Shown: positions 25,301 through 37,007 of the stretch, piece by piece
Layout: every line of letters begins with the position of its first letter
Numbering within the stretch: the first letter of the stretch is position 1
NCBI RefSeq assembly: GCF_030316885.1
Contig: NZ_JASZYQ010000001.1
Location: 248,001 to 312,000 of the forward strand
From: Variovorax jilinensis
GTDB lineage: Bacteria; Pseudomonadota; Gammaproteobacteria; Burkholderiales; Burkholderiaceae_C
Direction of reading: 5' to 3'
Length of the DNA: 64,000 nucleotides
Program-made: the position numbers and the translations under genes
The notes under the pieces: generated by a model
What the model was told of the DNA's origin: nothing
The model's input: only the letters and a program-made list of their open reading frames with translations
Database searches by the model: none

Positions 25301-25975
25301 TCAGGCAGTCGCGGGTTGATCTTCGCCGGCGTAGGCACTGCTCAGTGTCAGCAGATGCCGTCGTTGCTCGGTCGCCAGATAGGGCGCGAGCAGGTGCAGC
25401 GTGTGATGGGCGCCGCGCAGCAGCGCGCTCTGGGCATGGGCCGGCTCCAGGGCCTCGCGCGGGTTGCGCACGTACTCGAAGCTGAGCCAGTAGGTCAGCA
25501 CCACCACCATGCTCTGCGCGAGCGTGTCGACCTCGCGCGAATCGATGTCCAGATGGCCCTCGGCCCCGAGCCCCGCGATCAAGGCACGGATCGCGCGCGC
25601 CTTGTTCTTGAGCACCAGTTGCAGCTGGGTTTCGAGGTGGCGGTTCTTGCTCAGCAGATCGTTGAGATCGCGGTAGAGGAAGCGGTAGCGCCAGATCAGC
25701 TCGAACAGGCTGTGCATGAAGAACCAGGCGTCCTCCACGTCGTGCACGCCCTCGCTGGCGTGCAGCAGTTCGAGCAACTCGGCCTCGTAGCCCTCGTAGA
25801 GCCGGTTGATCAGCTCGTCCTTGGCAGGGTAGTGGTAGTAGAGGTTGCCGGGGCTGATGTTGAGCTCGCCCGCCACCAGCGTGGTCGAGACGTTCGGCTC
25901 CCCGAACCGGTTGAACAGGTCAAGTGCGGTCTCGAGGATGCGTTGTGCAGTGCGGCGTGGCGCTTTCTTGGCCAT
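25301..25975 (-). CDS. TetR/AcrR regulator, PhaD-like
   Basis: A 224-residue TetR-fold regulator. The helix-turn-helix is ILETALDLFNRFGEPNVSTT with VAGELNISPGNLYYHYPAKD, closely matching the pattern I recall for PhaD of Pseudomonas PHA clusters. Residues 80-200 are the ligand domain. PhaD activates phasin and depolymerase genes and is thought to sense a CoA intermediate. Here it lies downstream of the phasin gene, which supports a PHA role. The similarity is from memory of the PhaD family, so an alignment is needed. Confidence 0.8.
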   Translation of the reverse strand: MAKKAPRRTAQRILETALDLFNRFGEPNVSTTLVAGELNISPGNLYYHYPAKDELINRLYEGYEAELLELLHASEGVHDVEDAWFFMHSLFELIWRYRFLYRDLNDLLSKNRHLETQLQLVLKNKARAIRALIAGLGAEGHLDIDSREVDTLAQSMVVVLTYWLSFEYVRNPREALEPAHAQSALLRGAHHTLHLLAPYLATEQRRHLLTLSSAYAGEDQPATA

Positions 25976-26086
25976 GTCGGAACCCCGGTTTGTCTCTGGG
26001 GCCGACTCTAGCCGAAGTCGGTGGCGGCCGGACAGGGGCCGATCCGGATGCCCTGCCTCCTCAGTGAGCGGGCGAGATCCTCTGCA

Positions 26087-26617
26087 TCAACCTTCGCTGC
26101 CGGGTCTGGCGCGACGGCGAGAGGGCTTGCTGGCCGCAGCTTCGGCAGGCGCCTTGCGTGCAGCGGTCTTGCGGGGCGCTGCTGCGGCTGCTGCGGCGCG
26201 CGCCGGCCGGCTCGTCTCGCTGTCGCGCCGCCTGAGCTCGGCCTCAAGCGCGTCGACGCGGGTTCGAAGCGCTGCAACGTCCTCTGCCGAGGGCATGCCG
26301 AGCTTCTCGAGCGCCCGCGCCACGCGCTCCTCGAAGATGTTCTCGAGCTTGCCCCAGCCGCCTGCGGCCTTGGTGCCGAACTCGTTCGCGAAGCCGGCCA
26401 TGCGCGCCTGCGCCTGGGCCAGCGTCTCCTCCGCGGCCTGCTGGGTCTTCTTCTGCACCCCCGCGCCGTCCTTCACCAGTGCTTCGAACGCCTTGCTGCC
26501 TTCCTGCTGCATCTTGGCGAAGGCGCCGAGGCCGGCGAGCCAGATCTGCTGGGCGGAGTCCTTGATGCGGTCGGTGGCGGCGGCGCCGGGATCGGATTCG
26601 GGAGTTCGCTTTTCCAT
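26087..26617 (-). CDS. Phasin family protein (PhaI/PhaF-like)
   Basis: A 176-residue PHA granule surface protein. The N-terminal block QIWLAGLGAFAKMQQEGSKA is the phasin-2 signature. A coiled coil follows (about 95-125, ERVARALEKLGMPSAEDVAA then LRTRVDALEAELRRR). The C-terminus is Ala/Lys/Arg/Pro-rich (AAAPRKTAARKAPAEAAASK), the histone-like tail typical of PhaF. The tail may bind nucleic acid and help granule segregation. The ATG at 26617 gives the correct start (MEKRTPESD). It precedes the PhaD-like regulator on the same strand. Confidence 0.88.
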   Translation of the reverse strand: MEKRTPESDPGAAATDRIKDSAQQIWLAGLGAFAKMQQEGSKAFEALVKDGAGVQKKTQQAAEETLAQAQARMAGFANEFGTKAAGGWGKLENIFEERVARALEKLGMPSAEDVAALRTRVDALEAELRRRDSETSRPARAAAAAAAPRKTAARKAPAEAAASKPSRRRARPGSEG

Positions 26618-26832
26618 GGAATCACCTGAGACGTTGAGGCGTTCGACTTTAGTGCACAAGCGCATGGTTTTTTAGGTGCGAATGCCAAGCAAGAGGCTGC
26701 GAGGCGTAGGCGGGATCGGCCTACATTCGGCGCCGCCGCTAGCAACCGTCAAATGCAGGCGAAAATTGCAAACTTCGGTGAAACGAATGCGTACGATCAG
26801 GAATCGGCGCGATCGCAATACAGAGAGACATC
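26618..26832. promoter_or_regulatory. Divergent region between the phasin and the first polysaccharide gene
   Basis: This 215-base stretch has no gene. It must contain the phasin promoter (minus) and the promoter of the polysaccharide glycosyltransferase (plus). It is AT-richer than the flanks, but I see no strong consensus -35/-10 pair. Confidence 0.3.
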
Positions 26833-29800
26833 TTGAATCTGCTGAACAAAGCGTCCCTCGTGGAGCCAGCGCGGCTGGTGTGGCCCGGCTCGTGGGTGGG
26901 GCACATACCGTTCGCCTCCTGGCTGATGGGCGAACTGCGCCCTAACCTGCTCGTCGAGCTCGGCACCCATTCAGGGAATTCGTACTGCAGCTTCTGTCAG
27001 GCGATCGCAACGCAGGACCTTCCCACCCGCGCCTATGCCGTCGACACCTGGGAGGGCGACAGCCATGCCGGCCAGTACGACAGCAGCGTGCTCGAGGCAC
27101 TCGCGGACTATCACGATCCGCTGTACGGCGGCTTTTCGACGCTGCTGCGACTCACCTTCGACGAAGCGCTGGACCGCTTCGAGGACGGCAGCGTCGATCT
27201 GCTTCATATCGACGGACTGCATACCTATGAAGCGGTGTTGCACGACTTCGAGTCCTGGCTGCCGAAGATGTCGAACCGGGGCGTGGTGCTCTTCCACGAT
27301 ACCGCCGTGCACCGCGACGACTTCGGCGTCTTTCGGCTGTGGGATGCGCTGAAGACACGCTACCCAGGCTTCGAGTTCAGGCATTCCAACGGCCTCGGCG
27401 TGTTGCTGGTTGGCGCCGAAGTTCCTCCCGTTCTCAACCAGTTGGTGGCCAGTGACAGGGCCGAGCCTCCCGACGGCCTTGCGCGCCCCTTCTTCGAACT
27501 TCTCGGGTTGCGGCTCGAACAGCAGCTCGAGATGGCCGACCGGGGCGTCATCCTGAGGGCGCGCGAGGAGGAGATCGAGCGTCTGCAAGGCGTGGTCGAG
27601 CATCGCGACAGGGACGTCACGGAGCTTCGGCTGGCTGTCGAGGCACGCGACGAACAGCTCGCGTTGCTCGGACAGGCGCCGGCCGCGAACCAGACGGAAA
27701 TCCATCGTCAATTGCTGGCTCGCGCTGCACAGCTGGAAGAGCGGCTCGCCGTCAGTGCGTTCGAAATCCATGCCCTCACTCGCGATCGCGCTGCCCATGC
27801 GGCAGACCTGGCTGCCGTGCGCCGCAGTCTCTCTTGGCGCGTCACGGCGCCCCTGCGGCTGGTCGGCCTGCTCGCCAGGGGCCAGTTTTCCGACGCCGGT
27901 CGCCGAGTGGCCGGGTGGTACCACCGCGTGCCCAACGTCAGCCGCATCCGGAACGCCGTGGTCGCGCGGGTGCGGGCGAGGCTGAGCCGTTCCGCAGGTG
28001 CGAACTACGACCATCAGGTCAATACGGCATCCAACGATTCGCTGGTGCGCGAGCGCAATGCCGCCACCGACAGACCCGTCCGCGCGGATGCCATGACCGC
28101 GGCGGCGCCGCCGACATGGCCACGGGTGGACGTGAGCGTGGTGACCTACAACAGCGAGCGCTGGATCGATGCGTTTCTCGACAGCGTGGCGGCACTCGAA
28201 TATCCGCGGGATCGGATATTCCTGCGATTCGTCGACAACCATTCCTCCGATCAGACGGCATCGCGCCTGGAAGCCGCATTGCCTCGGCTGCAAGCGCTGG
28301 GCATCGCAGTCGAGTTGCTGAGGCGCCCCAACCGAGGATTCGGCGCCGGTCACAACGCCGGATTGGCCGGAGGCGCCGGCGAGTTCTGCCTGGTCACCAA
28401 CATCGATCTGGAATTCGTGCCCGATTCCCTGGCCCGCGCGGTGTCGATGGCGGTTGCCGACTCGCGGTCTGCGGTGGCGTGGGAGTTCCGCCAGAAGCCG
28501 TACGAGCATCCGAAGTTCTACGACCCGGTAACCGGCACGACGAACTGGAACAGCCATGCCTGCGTCCTCCTGCGGCGTTCCGCCTTCGATGCGGTGGGTG
28601 GCTACGACGACAACCTGTTCATGTACGGCGAGGACGTCGAGCTGTCTTATCGCCTGCGCATGAACGGCGGCCTGTTGCGCTATTGCCCGGGCGCGATCGT
28701 CATGCACTACAGCTATGCCGAAGCGGGAGAGATCAAGCCGCTCCAGTACACCGGCAGCACCTTTGCCAACCTCTATCTGCGCCTCAAGTACGGCAGCCGC
28801 AAGAATGCCCGCGCGGTTCCGCTGATGGGACTTGGCCTGGTGCTGGCGCCGGAGGCGTACCCCGGCGCGCGGCGCGACGTCACGCGAAGTCTGCTGCGCC
28901 TTTGCGTCAAGGCGCCGGCTGCCCTGATGCAGCGCAAGAAGAACCAGCAAGCCTTCGCATTCCGCGAATGGGACTATGAAATGGCCCGTGAAGGCGCCTT
29001 CGTCGAGGCGAAGCCCCTGGCGCAGGACCGTCCGCTGGTCAGCGTCGTCACGCGCACCTACCGCGGCCGTGGCCGCTTCCTGCGCCAGGCGATCCTGTCC
29101 GTCGCGCACCAGACCTATCCGAACATCGAGCATGTGATCGTGGAGGACGGCCAGGAAACGCTTCGCTCCATCGTGGACGAGATCGCGGCCCTGACCGGCC
29201 TCCGGACCCGCTACCTGGCGATCGAGAAGGCCGGGCGCTCGGCCGCGGGCAACGCGGGGCTTGCGGCGGCGCAAGGCCGCTGGTGCGTTTTTCTCGATGA
29301 TGACGATCTGCTTTTCGCCGACCACATCGAGTTGCTGGTCCAGGCATTGCAGGATGCCCCACAGGCCGTGGCCGCCTATTCACCCGCGATCGAGATCGCG
29401 ACCGAATATCCGGCGGAGCCTGGCGAGGCCTACGCCGAGCTGGAGCATGCCGTGCCACCGCCGCTGCTGCAGCCGTTCGATGTCAGTGTCTTGAGGCATC
29501 ACAACTTCATGGCGATCCAGTCGGTCCTGTTCGAGCGGCGACTGTTTGTGGAGCGCGGCGGATTCGAGCTCGATATGCACGCTCTGGAAGACTGGGTCCT
29601 CTGGAACGTGTACGCATGCCGGAATGAGTTCGTCTATGTTCCCAAGGTGACGTCGCTGTTCAGGACGCCATCGAGCCTCAAGGCCAGGGTGCAGCGGAAT
29701 GCGGTCTTCAGCGAAGCCTACGACCTGGCCCGGGAGCGCATCGCGCGGCGCCTGATCGAGGTCAACAGCCGTGCCATGGCCTGCGAAATGTCGAGCCCGC

Positions 29801-29859
29801 CGTCGACGTCGCAGGCTCCTGGCTCGACGGTGGCGAAAACACACGCAACCGAGGTCTGA
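26833..29859 (+). CDS. Fused methyltransferase and double glycosyltransferase (GT2-GT2)
   Basis: A 1,008-residue cytoplasmic glycan-assembly protein. Residues about 30-190 are a class I SAM-dependent methyltransferase (LLVELGTHSGNSYCSFCQAI, LLHIDGLHTYEAVLHDFESW). A coiled coil follows (about 225-330), then SLSWRVTAPLR. Two GT2 domains follow: about 430-690 (VDVSVVTYNSERWID, NIDLEF) and 735-960 (PLVSVVTRTYRGRG, FLDDDDLLFADH). The start is TTG at 26833 with a weak Shine-Dalgarno; the next in-frame ATG is at 26926 and would drop the first 31 residues. The fusion implies that one polypeptide adds, and caps or methylates, sugars. It opens the polysaccharide locus. Confidence 0.85.
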   Translation: MNLLNKASLVEPARLVWPGSWVGHIPFASWLMGELRPNLLVELGTHSGNSYCSFCQAIATQDLPTRAYAVDTWEGDSHAGQYDSSVLEALADYHDPLYGGFSTLLRLTFDEALDRFEDGSVDLLHIDGLHTYEAVLHDFESWLPKMSNRGVVLFHDTAVHRDDFGVFRLWDALKTRYPGFEFRHSNGLGVLLVGAEVPPVLNQLVASDRAEPPDGLARPFFELLGLRLEQQLEMADRGVILRAREEEIERLQGVVEHRDRDVTELRLAVEARDEQLALLGQAPAANQTEIHRQLLARAAQLEERLAVSAFEIHALTRDRAAHAADLAAVRRSLSWRVTAPLRLVGLLARGQFSDAGRRVAGWYHRVPNVSRIRNAVVARVRARLSRSAGANYDHQVNTASNDSLVRERNAATDRPVRADAMTAAAPPTWPRVDVSVVTYNSERWIDAFLDSVAALEYPRDRIFLRFVDNHSSDQTASRLEAALPRLQALGIAVELLRRPNRGFGAGHNAGLAGGAGEFCLVTNIDLEFVPDSLARAVSMAVADSRSAVAWEFRQKPYEHPKFYDPVTGTTNWNSHACVLLRRSAFDAVGGYDDNLFMYGEDVELSYRLRMNGGLLRYCPGAIVMHYSYAEAGEIKPLQYTGSTFANLYLRLKYGSRKNARAVPLMGLGLVLAPEAYPGARRDVTRSLLRLCVKAPAALMQRKKNQQAFAFREWDYEMAREGAFVEAKPLAQDRPLVSVVTRTYRGRGRFLRQAILSVAHQTYPNIEHVIVEDGQETLRSIVDEIAALTGLRTRYLAIEKAGRSAAGNAGLAAAQGRWCVFLDDDDLLFADHIELLVQALQDAPQAVAAYSPAIEIATEYPAEPGEAYAELEHAVPPPLLQPFDVSVLRHHNFMAIQSVLFERRLFVERGGFELDMHALEDWVLWNVYACRNEFVYVPKVTSLFRTPSSLKARVQRNAVFSEAYDLARERIARRLIEVNSRAMACEMSSPPSTSQAPGSTVAKTHATEV

Positions 29860-29940
29860 TTGAAAGCTCGTGCGCGGCGCGGTGGGTTCCTTCGCTTGGC
29901 CGTTGCTCTGACAGGCACCACGAATTGAAACGAATGCAGA

Positions 29941-29949
29941 TGTGATAAT
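29941..29949 (+). promoter_or_regulatory. Possible extended -10 element upstream of rfbB
   Basis: TGTGATAAT occurs 58 bases before the rfbB ATG in an AT-richer stretch and resembles an extended -10 (TGnTATAAT). TTGAAA sits 13 bases upstream, too close to be a normal -35. It is a suggestion only. Confidence 0.25.
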
Positions 29950-30006
29950 TCGCCCCCGAGCGTCGGCCATCGGCGTGCTTGAAATCAATGATCTAGAGGG
30001 ACTCAG

Positions 30007-31089
30007 ATGATCCTGGTCACCGGAGGCGCCGGCTTCATCGGCGCGAATTTCGTACTCGACTGGCTGGCCAAGGCCGGCGAACCCGTCGTCAACCTCGACA
30101 AGCTGACCTACGCCGGCAATCTCGAGACCCTGGCCTCGCTCAAGGGCAACCCGAATCATGTGTTCGCGCAGGGCGACATCGGCGACAGCGCCCTGGTCGA
30201 CCGCCTGCTGGCAGAGCACAAGCCGCGCGCGGTGCTCAACTTCGCGGCCGAGTCGCATGTCGACCGCTCGATCCACGGCCCCGAGGATTTCGTCCAGACG
30301 AACGTGCTCGGCACTTTCAGGCTGCTCGAGTCGGTCCGTGGCTACTGGAATGCTCTCCCGGCCGACCAGAAGGCTGCCTTCCGCTTCCTGCATGTCTCGA
30401 CCGACGAGGTCTATGGCTCGCTGTCGGCCACCGACCCGGCGTTCACCGAAGAGAACAAGTACGAGCCCAACAGCCCGTACTCGGCCAGCAAGGCCGCCAG
30501 CGACCATCTGGTGCGGGCCTGGCATCACACCTACGGGCTGCCCGTGGTGACGACCAACTGCTCGAACAACTACGGCCCCTTCCATTTCCCCGAGAAGCTG
30601 ATCCCGCTGATGATCGTCAACGCCCTCGCGGGCAAGCCGTTGCCGGTGTACGGCGACGGCATGCAGGTGCGCGACTGGCTCTACGTCAAGGACCATTGCA
30701 GCGCGATCCGCCGCGTGCTCGAGGCCGGCCGGCTCGGCGAGACCTACAACGTGGGCGGATGGAACGAGAAGCCCAACATTGAGATCGTCAATACCGTCTG
30801 CGCGCTGCTCGACGAGCTGCGTCCGCGCGCTGATGGCAAGAGCTACCGCGAACAGATCAGCTACGTCACCGATCGCCCGGGCCATGACCGCCGCTATGCG
30901 ATCGATGCCCGCAAGCTCGAGCGCGAGCTGGGCTGGAAGCCGGCCGAGACCTTCGACACCGGCATTCGCAAGACCGTCGAGTGGTACCTCGCGAACGCCG
31001 AGTGGGTCGCCAACGTGCAAAGCGGCGCATACCGCGAATGGGTGCAGAAGCAGTACGACGCTGCGCCCGCCGCAAAGGCCGCGGCATGA
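30007..31089 (+). CDS. rfbB: dTDP-glucose 4,6-dehydratase
   Basis: Second step of dTDP-L-rhamnose synthesis. The 360-residue SDR protein has the NAD-binding [15 protein letters not shown], the catalytic STDEVYGSL and [15 protein letters not shown], and the [23 protein letters not shown] substrate loop. The C-terminal [21 protein letters not shown] block (here [16 protein letters not shown]) is characteristic of RmlB. It is the first gene of the rfbBDAC operon; its stop overlaps the rfbD ATG. AGAGGGAC precedes the start. Confidence 0.97.
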   Translation: MILVTGGAGFIGANFVLDWLAKAGEPVVNLDKLTYAGNLETLASLKGNPNHVFAQGDIGDSALVDRLLAEHKPRAVLNFAAESHVDRSIHGPEDFVQTNVLGTFRLLESVRGYWNALPADQKAAFRFLHVSTDEVYGSLSATDPAFTEENKYEPNSPYSASKAASDHLVRAWHHTYGLPVVTTNCSNNYGPFHFPEKLIPLMIVNALAGKPLPVYGDGMQVRDWLYVKDHCSAIRRVLEAGRLGETYNVGGWNEKPNIEIVNTVCALLDELRPRADGKSYREQISYVTDRPGHDRRYAIDARKLERELGWKPAETFDTGIRKTVEWYLANAEWVANVQSGAYREWVQKQYDAAPAAKAAA

Positions 31090-31979
31090 CGAAGCTGCTG
31101 CTGCTCGGCAAGGGCGGCCAGGTCGGCTGGGAACTGCAGCGCAGTCTGGCCCCGCTCGGCGAGGTGGTGGCGCTCGACTTCGACAGCACCGACTTCCATG
31201 CAGACTTCAGCCATCCGGAGGAGCTCGCGGAAACAGTGCTGAAGGTGCGGCCCGACGTGATCGTCAATTCCGCCGCCCACACCGCCGTCGACAAGGCCGA
31301 GAGCGAGCCCGAGTTCGCGCGCAAGCTCAATGCGACCTCGCCGGGCGTGGTGGCGGAGGCCGCGCAGCAGATCGGCGCGCTGATGGTGCACTACTCGACC
31401 GACTATGTGTTCGACGGCAGCGGGAACAAGCCCTGGTTGGAAGACGATCTCACGGCACCGCTCAGCGTCTACGGCAGCACCAAGCTCGAAGGCGAGTTGC
31501 TGGTCGCACAGAAGTGCGCACGTCATCTGATCTTTCGCACGAGCTGGGTCTACGCCGCCCGCGGCGGCAACTTCGCGAAGACCATGCTGCGCCTGGCCAA
31601 GGAACGCGACCGGCTCACGGTGATCGACGACCAGTTCGGCGCGCCCACCGGTGCCGAACTGCTGGCCGACGTCACGGCGCATGCGATCCGTGCCACCTTG
31701 CTCGATCCGGCCAAGGTCGGGCTCTATCACCTTGTGGCGGGTGGCGAGACCACTTGGCATGGCTACGCGCGCTTCGTCCTGGCGCAGGCGCAGGCCGCGG
31801 GTGTGGCGCTCAAGGCCCACCCCGACGCGGTCGAAGCCGTGCCGACCAGCGCGTTCCCGACGCCCGCGGTACGGCCGCACAATTCGCGCCTCAATACGCG
31901 CAAGCTGCAAGAAACCTTCGGCCTGACGCTGCCGCCCTGGCAGGTCGGCGTGGCGCGCATGCTGGCCGAGACTCTCTGA
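31086..31979 (+). CDS. rfbD: dTDP-4-dehydrorhamnose reductase
   Basis: Final step of dTDP-L-rhamnose synthesis. The 297-residue SDR has the N-terminal [20 protein letters not shown], the [14 protein letters not shown] and [14 protein letters not shown] motifs, and the active-site YGSTKLEGE (Tyr-x3-Lys). The C-terminal [12 protein letters not shown] is the RmlD substrate segment. The ATG overlaps the rfbB stop by four bases (ATGA), so the two are coupled. Confidence 0.97.
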   Translation: MTKLLLLGKGGQVGWELQRSLAPLGEVVALDFDSTDFHADFSHPEELAETVLKVRPDVIVNSAAHTAVDKAESEPEFARKLNATSPGVVAEAAQQIGALMVHYSTDYVFDGSGNKPWLEDDLTAPLSVYGSTKLEGELLVAQKCARHLIFRTSWVYAARGGNFAKTMLRLAKERDRLTVIDDQFGAPTGAELLADVTAHAIRATLLDPAKVGLYHLVAGGETTWHGYARFVLAQAQAAGVALKAHPDAVEAVPTSAFPTPAVRPHNSRLNTRKLQETFGLTLPPWQVGVARMLAETL

Positions 31980-32001
31980 CGACCCACGGAACCCCACAAC
32001 G

Positions 32002-32895
32002 ATGACGAAGACACAACGCAAGGGCATCATCCTCGCCGGCGGCTCCGGCACGCGGCTGCATCCGGCCACGCTGGCCATGAGCAAGCAACTGCTGCCCGTG
32101 TACGACAAGCCGATGATCTACTACCCGCTCAGCACGCTGATGCTCGGCGGCATGCGCGACATCCTGATCATCAGCACGCCGCAGGACACGCCCCGCTTCC
32201 AGCAACTGCTGGGCGACGGCAGCCAGTGGGGGATCAACCTTCAGTACGCGGTGCAGCCGAGTCCTGACGGGTTGGCGCAGGCGTTCATCATCGGTGACAA
32301 GTTCGTGGGCAACGCGCCGAGCGCGCTGGTGCTGGGGGACAACCTCTTCTACGGCCACGACTTTGCGCACCTGCTGTCGAGCGCCGATGCGAAGACGAAC
32401 GGCGCGACCGTGTTCGCCTACCACGTGCAGGACCCAGAGCGATACGGCGTGGTCGCGTTCGACGCCCAGGGTCAGGCCAGCAGCATCGAGGAGAAGCCGC
32501 TCAAGCCGAAGAGCAGCTACGCGGTCACGGGCCTGTATTTTTACGACAACACGGTCGTCGACATCGCCAAGGCGGTCAAGCCGAGCGCGCGCGGTGAATT
32601 GGAGATCACTGCCGTCAATCAGGCTTACCTCGAGCGCGGCCGACTCAGCGTGCAGATCATGCAGCGTGGCTACGCGTGGCTCGACACGGGCACGCACGAG
32701 AGCCTGCTGGAAGCGGGGCAGTTCATCGCCACGCTCGAGCACCGGCAGGGGCTCAAGATCGCCTGTCCCGAAGAAATCGCCTGGCGTCACGGCTTCATCA
32801 CGAACGAGCAACTCGCCGCGCTCGCAGCGCCGTTGCAGAAGAGCGGCTACGGCAAATACCTCAACCATCTTTTGGCCGAGGAAGTCCGTTCATGA
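32002..32895 (+). CDS. rfbA: Glucose-1-phosphate thymidylyltransferase
   Basis: First step of dTDP-rhamnose synthesis, making dTDP-glucose. The 297-residue protein has the nucleotide loop [58 protein letters not shown] and the C-terminal [20 protein letters not shown]. All are RmlA signatures. It follows rfbD after 22 bases and is coupled to rfbC by an ATGA overlap. Confidence 0.97.
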   Translation: MTKTQRKGIILAGGSGTRLHPATLAMSKQLLPVYDKPMIYYPLSTLMLGGMRDILIISTPQDTPRFQQLLGDGSQWGINLQYAVQPSPDGLAQAFIIGDKFVGNAPSALVLGDNLFYGHDFAHLLSSADAKTNGATVFAYHVQDPERYGVVAFDAQGQASSIEEKPLKPKSSYAVTGLYFYDNTVVDIAKAVKPSARGELEITAVNQAYLERGRLSVQIMQRGYAWLDTGTHESLLEAGQFIATLEHRQGLKIACPEEIAWRHGFITNEQLAALAAPLQKSGYGKYLNHLLAEEVRS

Positions 32896-33440
32896 AGGTC
32901 ACGCCCACAGCGATTCCCGACGTGCTGGTCATCGAGCCAAAGGTGTTCGGCGACGCGCGCGGATTCTTCTACGAGAGCTTCAACCAGAAGGCGTTCGACG
33001 AGGCCGTGGGGCGGCAGGTGGAGTTCGTACAGGACAACCATTCGCGGTCGGTCAAGGGTGTGCTGCGCGGGCTGCACTATCAGATCCAGCAGCCGCAGGG
33101 GAAACTGGTGCGCGTGGCACGTGGGGAGGTCTTCGACGTGGCCGTCGACATCCGCGAGTCATCGCCGACGTTCGGCCGATGGGTCGGCGTTGAACTGAGC
33201 GAACATAACCACAAGCAGTTGTGGATCCCGGCCGGGTTCGCCCATGGTTTCCTGGTGACCAGCGAATCGGCAGACTTTCTCTACAAGACTACCGACTACT
33301 ACGCACCGGAGGCCGAGAGAAGCATCCTTTGGAACGATCCGATCATCGGCATTCAATGGCCCCACATGGCTGTCGCCGCCAAGCTGTCGGCAAAGGATCA
33401 GAACGCAATGTCATTCGCGCAAGCTGCATATTTCGCGTAG
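32892..33440 (+). CDS. rfbC: dTDP-4-dehydrorhamnose 3,5-epimerase
   Basis: Third enzyme of the dTDP-L-rhamnose pathway. The 182-residue cupin has [38 protein letters not shown] with the catalytic His, the [18 protein letters not shown] block and [12 protein letters not shown]. Length is normal. Its ATG overlaps the rfbA stop. A short repeat starts directly after its stop codon, and the compositional change into the low-GC cassette begins just beyond. Confidence 0.96.
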   Translation: MKVTPTAIPDVLVIEPKVFGDARGFFYESFNQKAFDEAVGRQVEFVQDNHSRSVKGVLRGLHYQIQQPQGKLVRVARGEVFDVAVDIRESSPTFGRWVGVELSEHNHKQLWIPAGFAHGFLVTSESADFLYKTTDYYAPEAERSILWNDPIIGIQWPHMAVAAKLSAKDQNAMSFAQAAYFA

Positions 33441-33472
33441 CCACTTCGTGCGGGTCGCCTTTGGCGACGAAG
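33441..33472. repeat. Dispersed repeat with a perfect hairpin after rfbC
   Basis: The sequence ccacttcgtgcgggtcgcc matches the coaX-linked repeat at 14301 with two changes. It contains a perfect stem GTCGCC-TTT-GGCGAC (33454-33468). An outer CTTC/GAAG pair extends it (33444-33447 and 33469-33472). There is no T-run, so it may be a Rho-independent-like hairpin or simply a repeat unit. It sits directly after the rfbC stop. Confidence 0.5.
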
Positions 33473-33600
33473 ACGCCTGTATGCGTTTCGCGCCCCAGGA
33501 GCGAGCGGGTTGGGCGCCTCACGCATTGCATCGCCTCTGAGAACACCCCCTGAGCATGGCTTGCTCCGCGCTGGTGGGTCAGCGCGGCCCTTCGCGTCGA

Positions 33601-34704
33601 TCAGCCGACGAAGTGCGGATTTCGAAGGAATATCTCGCCATCGGTACGTGTCATCGCCTCAAGCGTAGGCTTGGACTTGTCATAGTCGAATACGCAGGGC
33701 GTTTGCAGCAGCACTTCCCACTTGCGTGCGTAGAAAAGCTCCAGCAGATGTCCTTCGATAGCGCGGCTATGAGTGCCGATGAAAAGATATCTCACGTTCT
33801 TCTGGAGGAAGTCGATAGATGCGCGAGCTGTCTCGAGCTCGGCGCCCTGTATATCCCAGTGCATGTAGTCGACGAAACCCAATCCAGCGCAGATCGTAGG
33901 TACAGAAAAGGCTTGCACGGCCACATGCTCGGCTTCATGTCCGCGATAGTCCACATCTCCTTCGTGTGCCGTGGCGGCGCCACCGTGGTCTCGCACGTCA
34001 ATCTTCGGAAAGCGCAATTCGGTGTCTTCCTTCCATGCTGCCCCGAGCATCACCTTCGAATGCACGCCGTCTACGTTCATCAAGCCATTGCGCGTGAGGT
34101 GCTGACGCATCATTTCGGCTTTGGCGTCGTGCGCCTCGACACCTACAAGCTGGATGTCCTTGACTCCGAGACGCTTGCAAACGATCCCTACCGCCGAGAT
34201 CCATGGCCCCCACCCGGCACCCAACTCAACCGCGACAAAGCGCTTGCGGTCCGATGACGCATCGATAGCTTTGAGGAGGGACGTATATTCGGCGTTCCCG
34301 CCATACACGCCGTCGTCGTGCAGAGGCAAGTCCGCCAGAACTTTGCCGCGAATTTGGTCTGCGTTGCCGAACATCCCCGCCTCCGTTTCCAGACCCAGCC
34401 AGTTCACGTAGCAAGCGGGATCCGTAAGAAGCAACTCCTCGCTTGGCGCCGCAAAGCGCCGAAGCCACTCAGCAGCAGGTGACGGTCCAGGTGTGGCTGC
34501 AGGGGACGCCGGAGTGGGCGCAGGCGCCCTAGCTTGCGCAGCAACTGCCTGAATGGCGACAGTTTGAACTTTGATGCTGCGCACAATTTTTTCACTGGAC
34601 GCCTCTACGGTTTCCGTGAGCTTGGAAATCAATTGAGTCGCAGACAGAGCCGCGCTGTACAGGCGCACGATCTGGCGAATCGGGGTCATGTTGCGTAGGG
34701 TCAT
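33601..34704 (-). CDS. FkbM family methyltransferase
   Basis: A 367-residue SAM-dependent O-methyltransferase. After an N-terminal helical part and a Pro/Ala linker (about residues 50-80), the domain shows FVAVELGAGWGPWISAVGIV (SAM-binding), LVGVEAHDAKAEMMRQHL, MHWDIQGAELETARASIDFL (the FkbM D-x2-G-x-E core) and YLFIGTHSRAIEGHLLELF. In polysaccharide loci FkbM proteins methylate sugar hydroxyls, often at the chain end. ATG at 34704 was chosen; others at 34689 and 34734 are possible. It is transcribed opposite to the rfb operon. Confidence 0.85.
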   Translation of the reverse strand: MTLRNMTPIRQIVRLYSAALSATQLISKLTETVEASSEKIVRSIKVQTVAIQAVAAQARAPAPTPASPAATPGPSPAAEWLRRFAAPSEELLLTDPACYVNWLGLETEAGMFGNADQIRGKVLADLPLHDDGVYGGNAEYTSLLKAIDASSDRKRFVAVELGAGWGPWISAVGIVCKRLGVKDIQLVGVEAHDAKAEMMRQHLTRNGLMNVDGVHSKVMLGAAWKEDTELRFPKIDVRDHGGAATAHEGDVDYRGHEAEHVAVQAFSVPTICAGLGFVDYMHWDIQGAELETARASIDFLQKNVRYLFIGTHSRAIEGHLLELFYARKWEVLLQTPCVFDYDKSKPTLEAMTRTDGEIFLRNPHFVG

Positions 34705-34958
34705 GGCATTCCGCAAGAGGGTGCGTGGGCACATTCTAGGCATATCAACGCCATGAACCTGACCCGAAAATTGGTGAAACGCGCAGGCACTGGTGGATCC
34801 TTTCTCGATGATGAAAGCGGCTGTCCGGTAGCCGATTGCCGGACACTGCGCGAAAATCAGAGACTGTCGAGTGCCGGCCATTAGCGAGGCGCGCCCTGGT
34901 TCGCAAGACCCAGAACGGCGCAGACCACCCCGAGCGCGTTACACAGATGAGCCGACCG
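34705..34958. other. Intergenic region without a recognisable gene
   Basis: This 254-base gap separates the FkbM gene from the end of gmd. No open frame with family features or any repeat stands out. It may hold the FkbM promoter or be a scar of cassette rearrangement. Confidence 0.4.
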
Positions 34959-37005
<2,047 letters not shown>

Positions 37006-37007
37006 AA

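Noticed and set aside
26002..26021. CCGACT/AGTCGG inverted repeat upstream of the PhaD-like gene
   Set aside because: Six-base arms in GC-rich DNA arise easily by chance; it is a possible TetR operator, but evidence is too weak.
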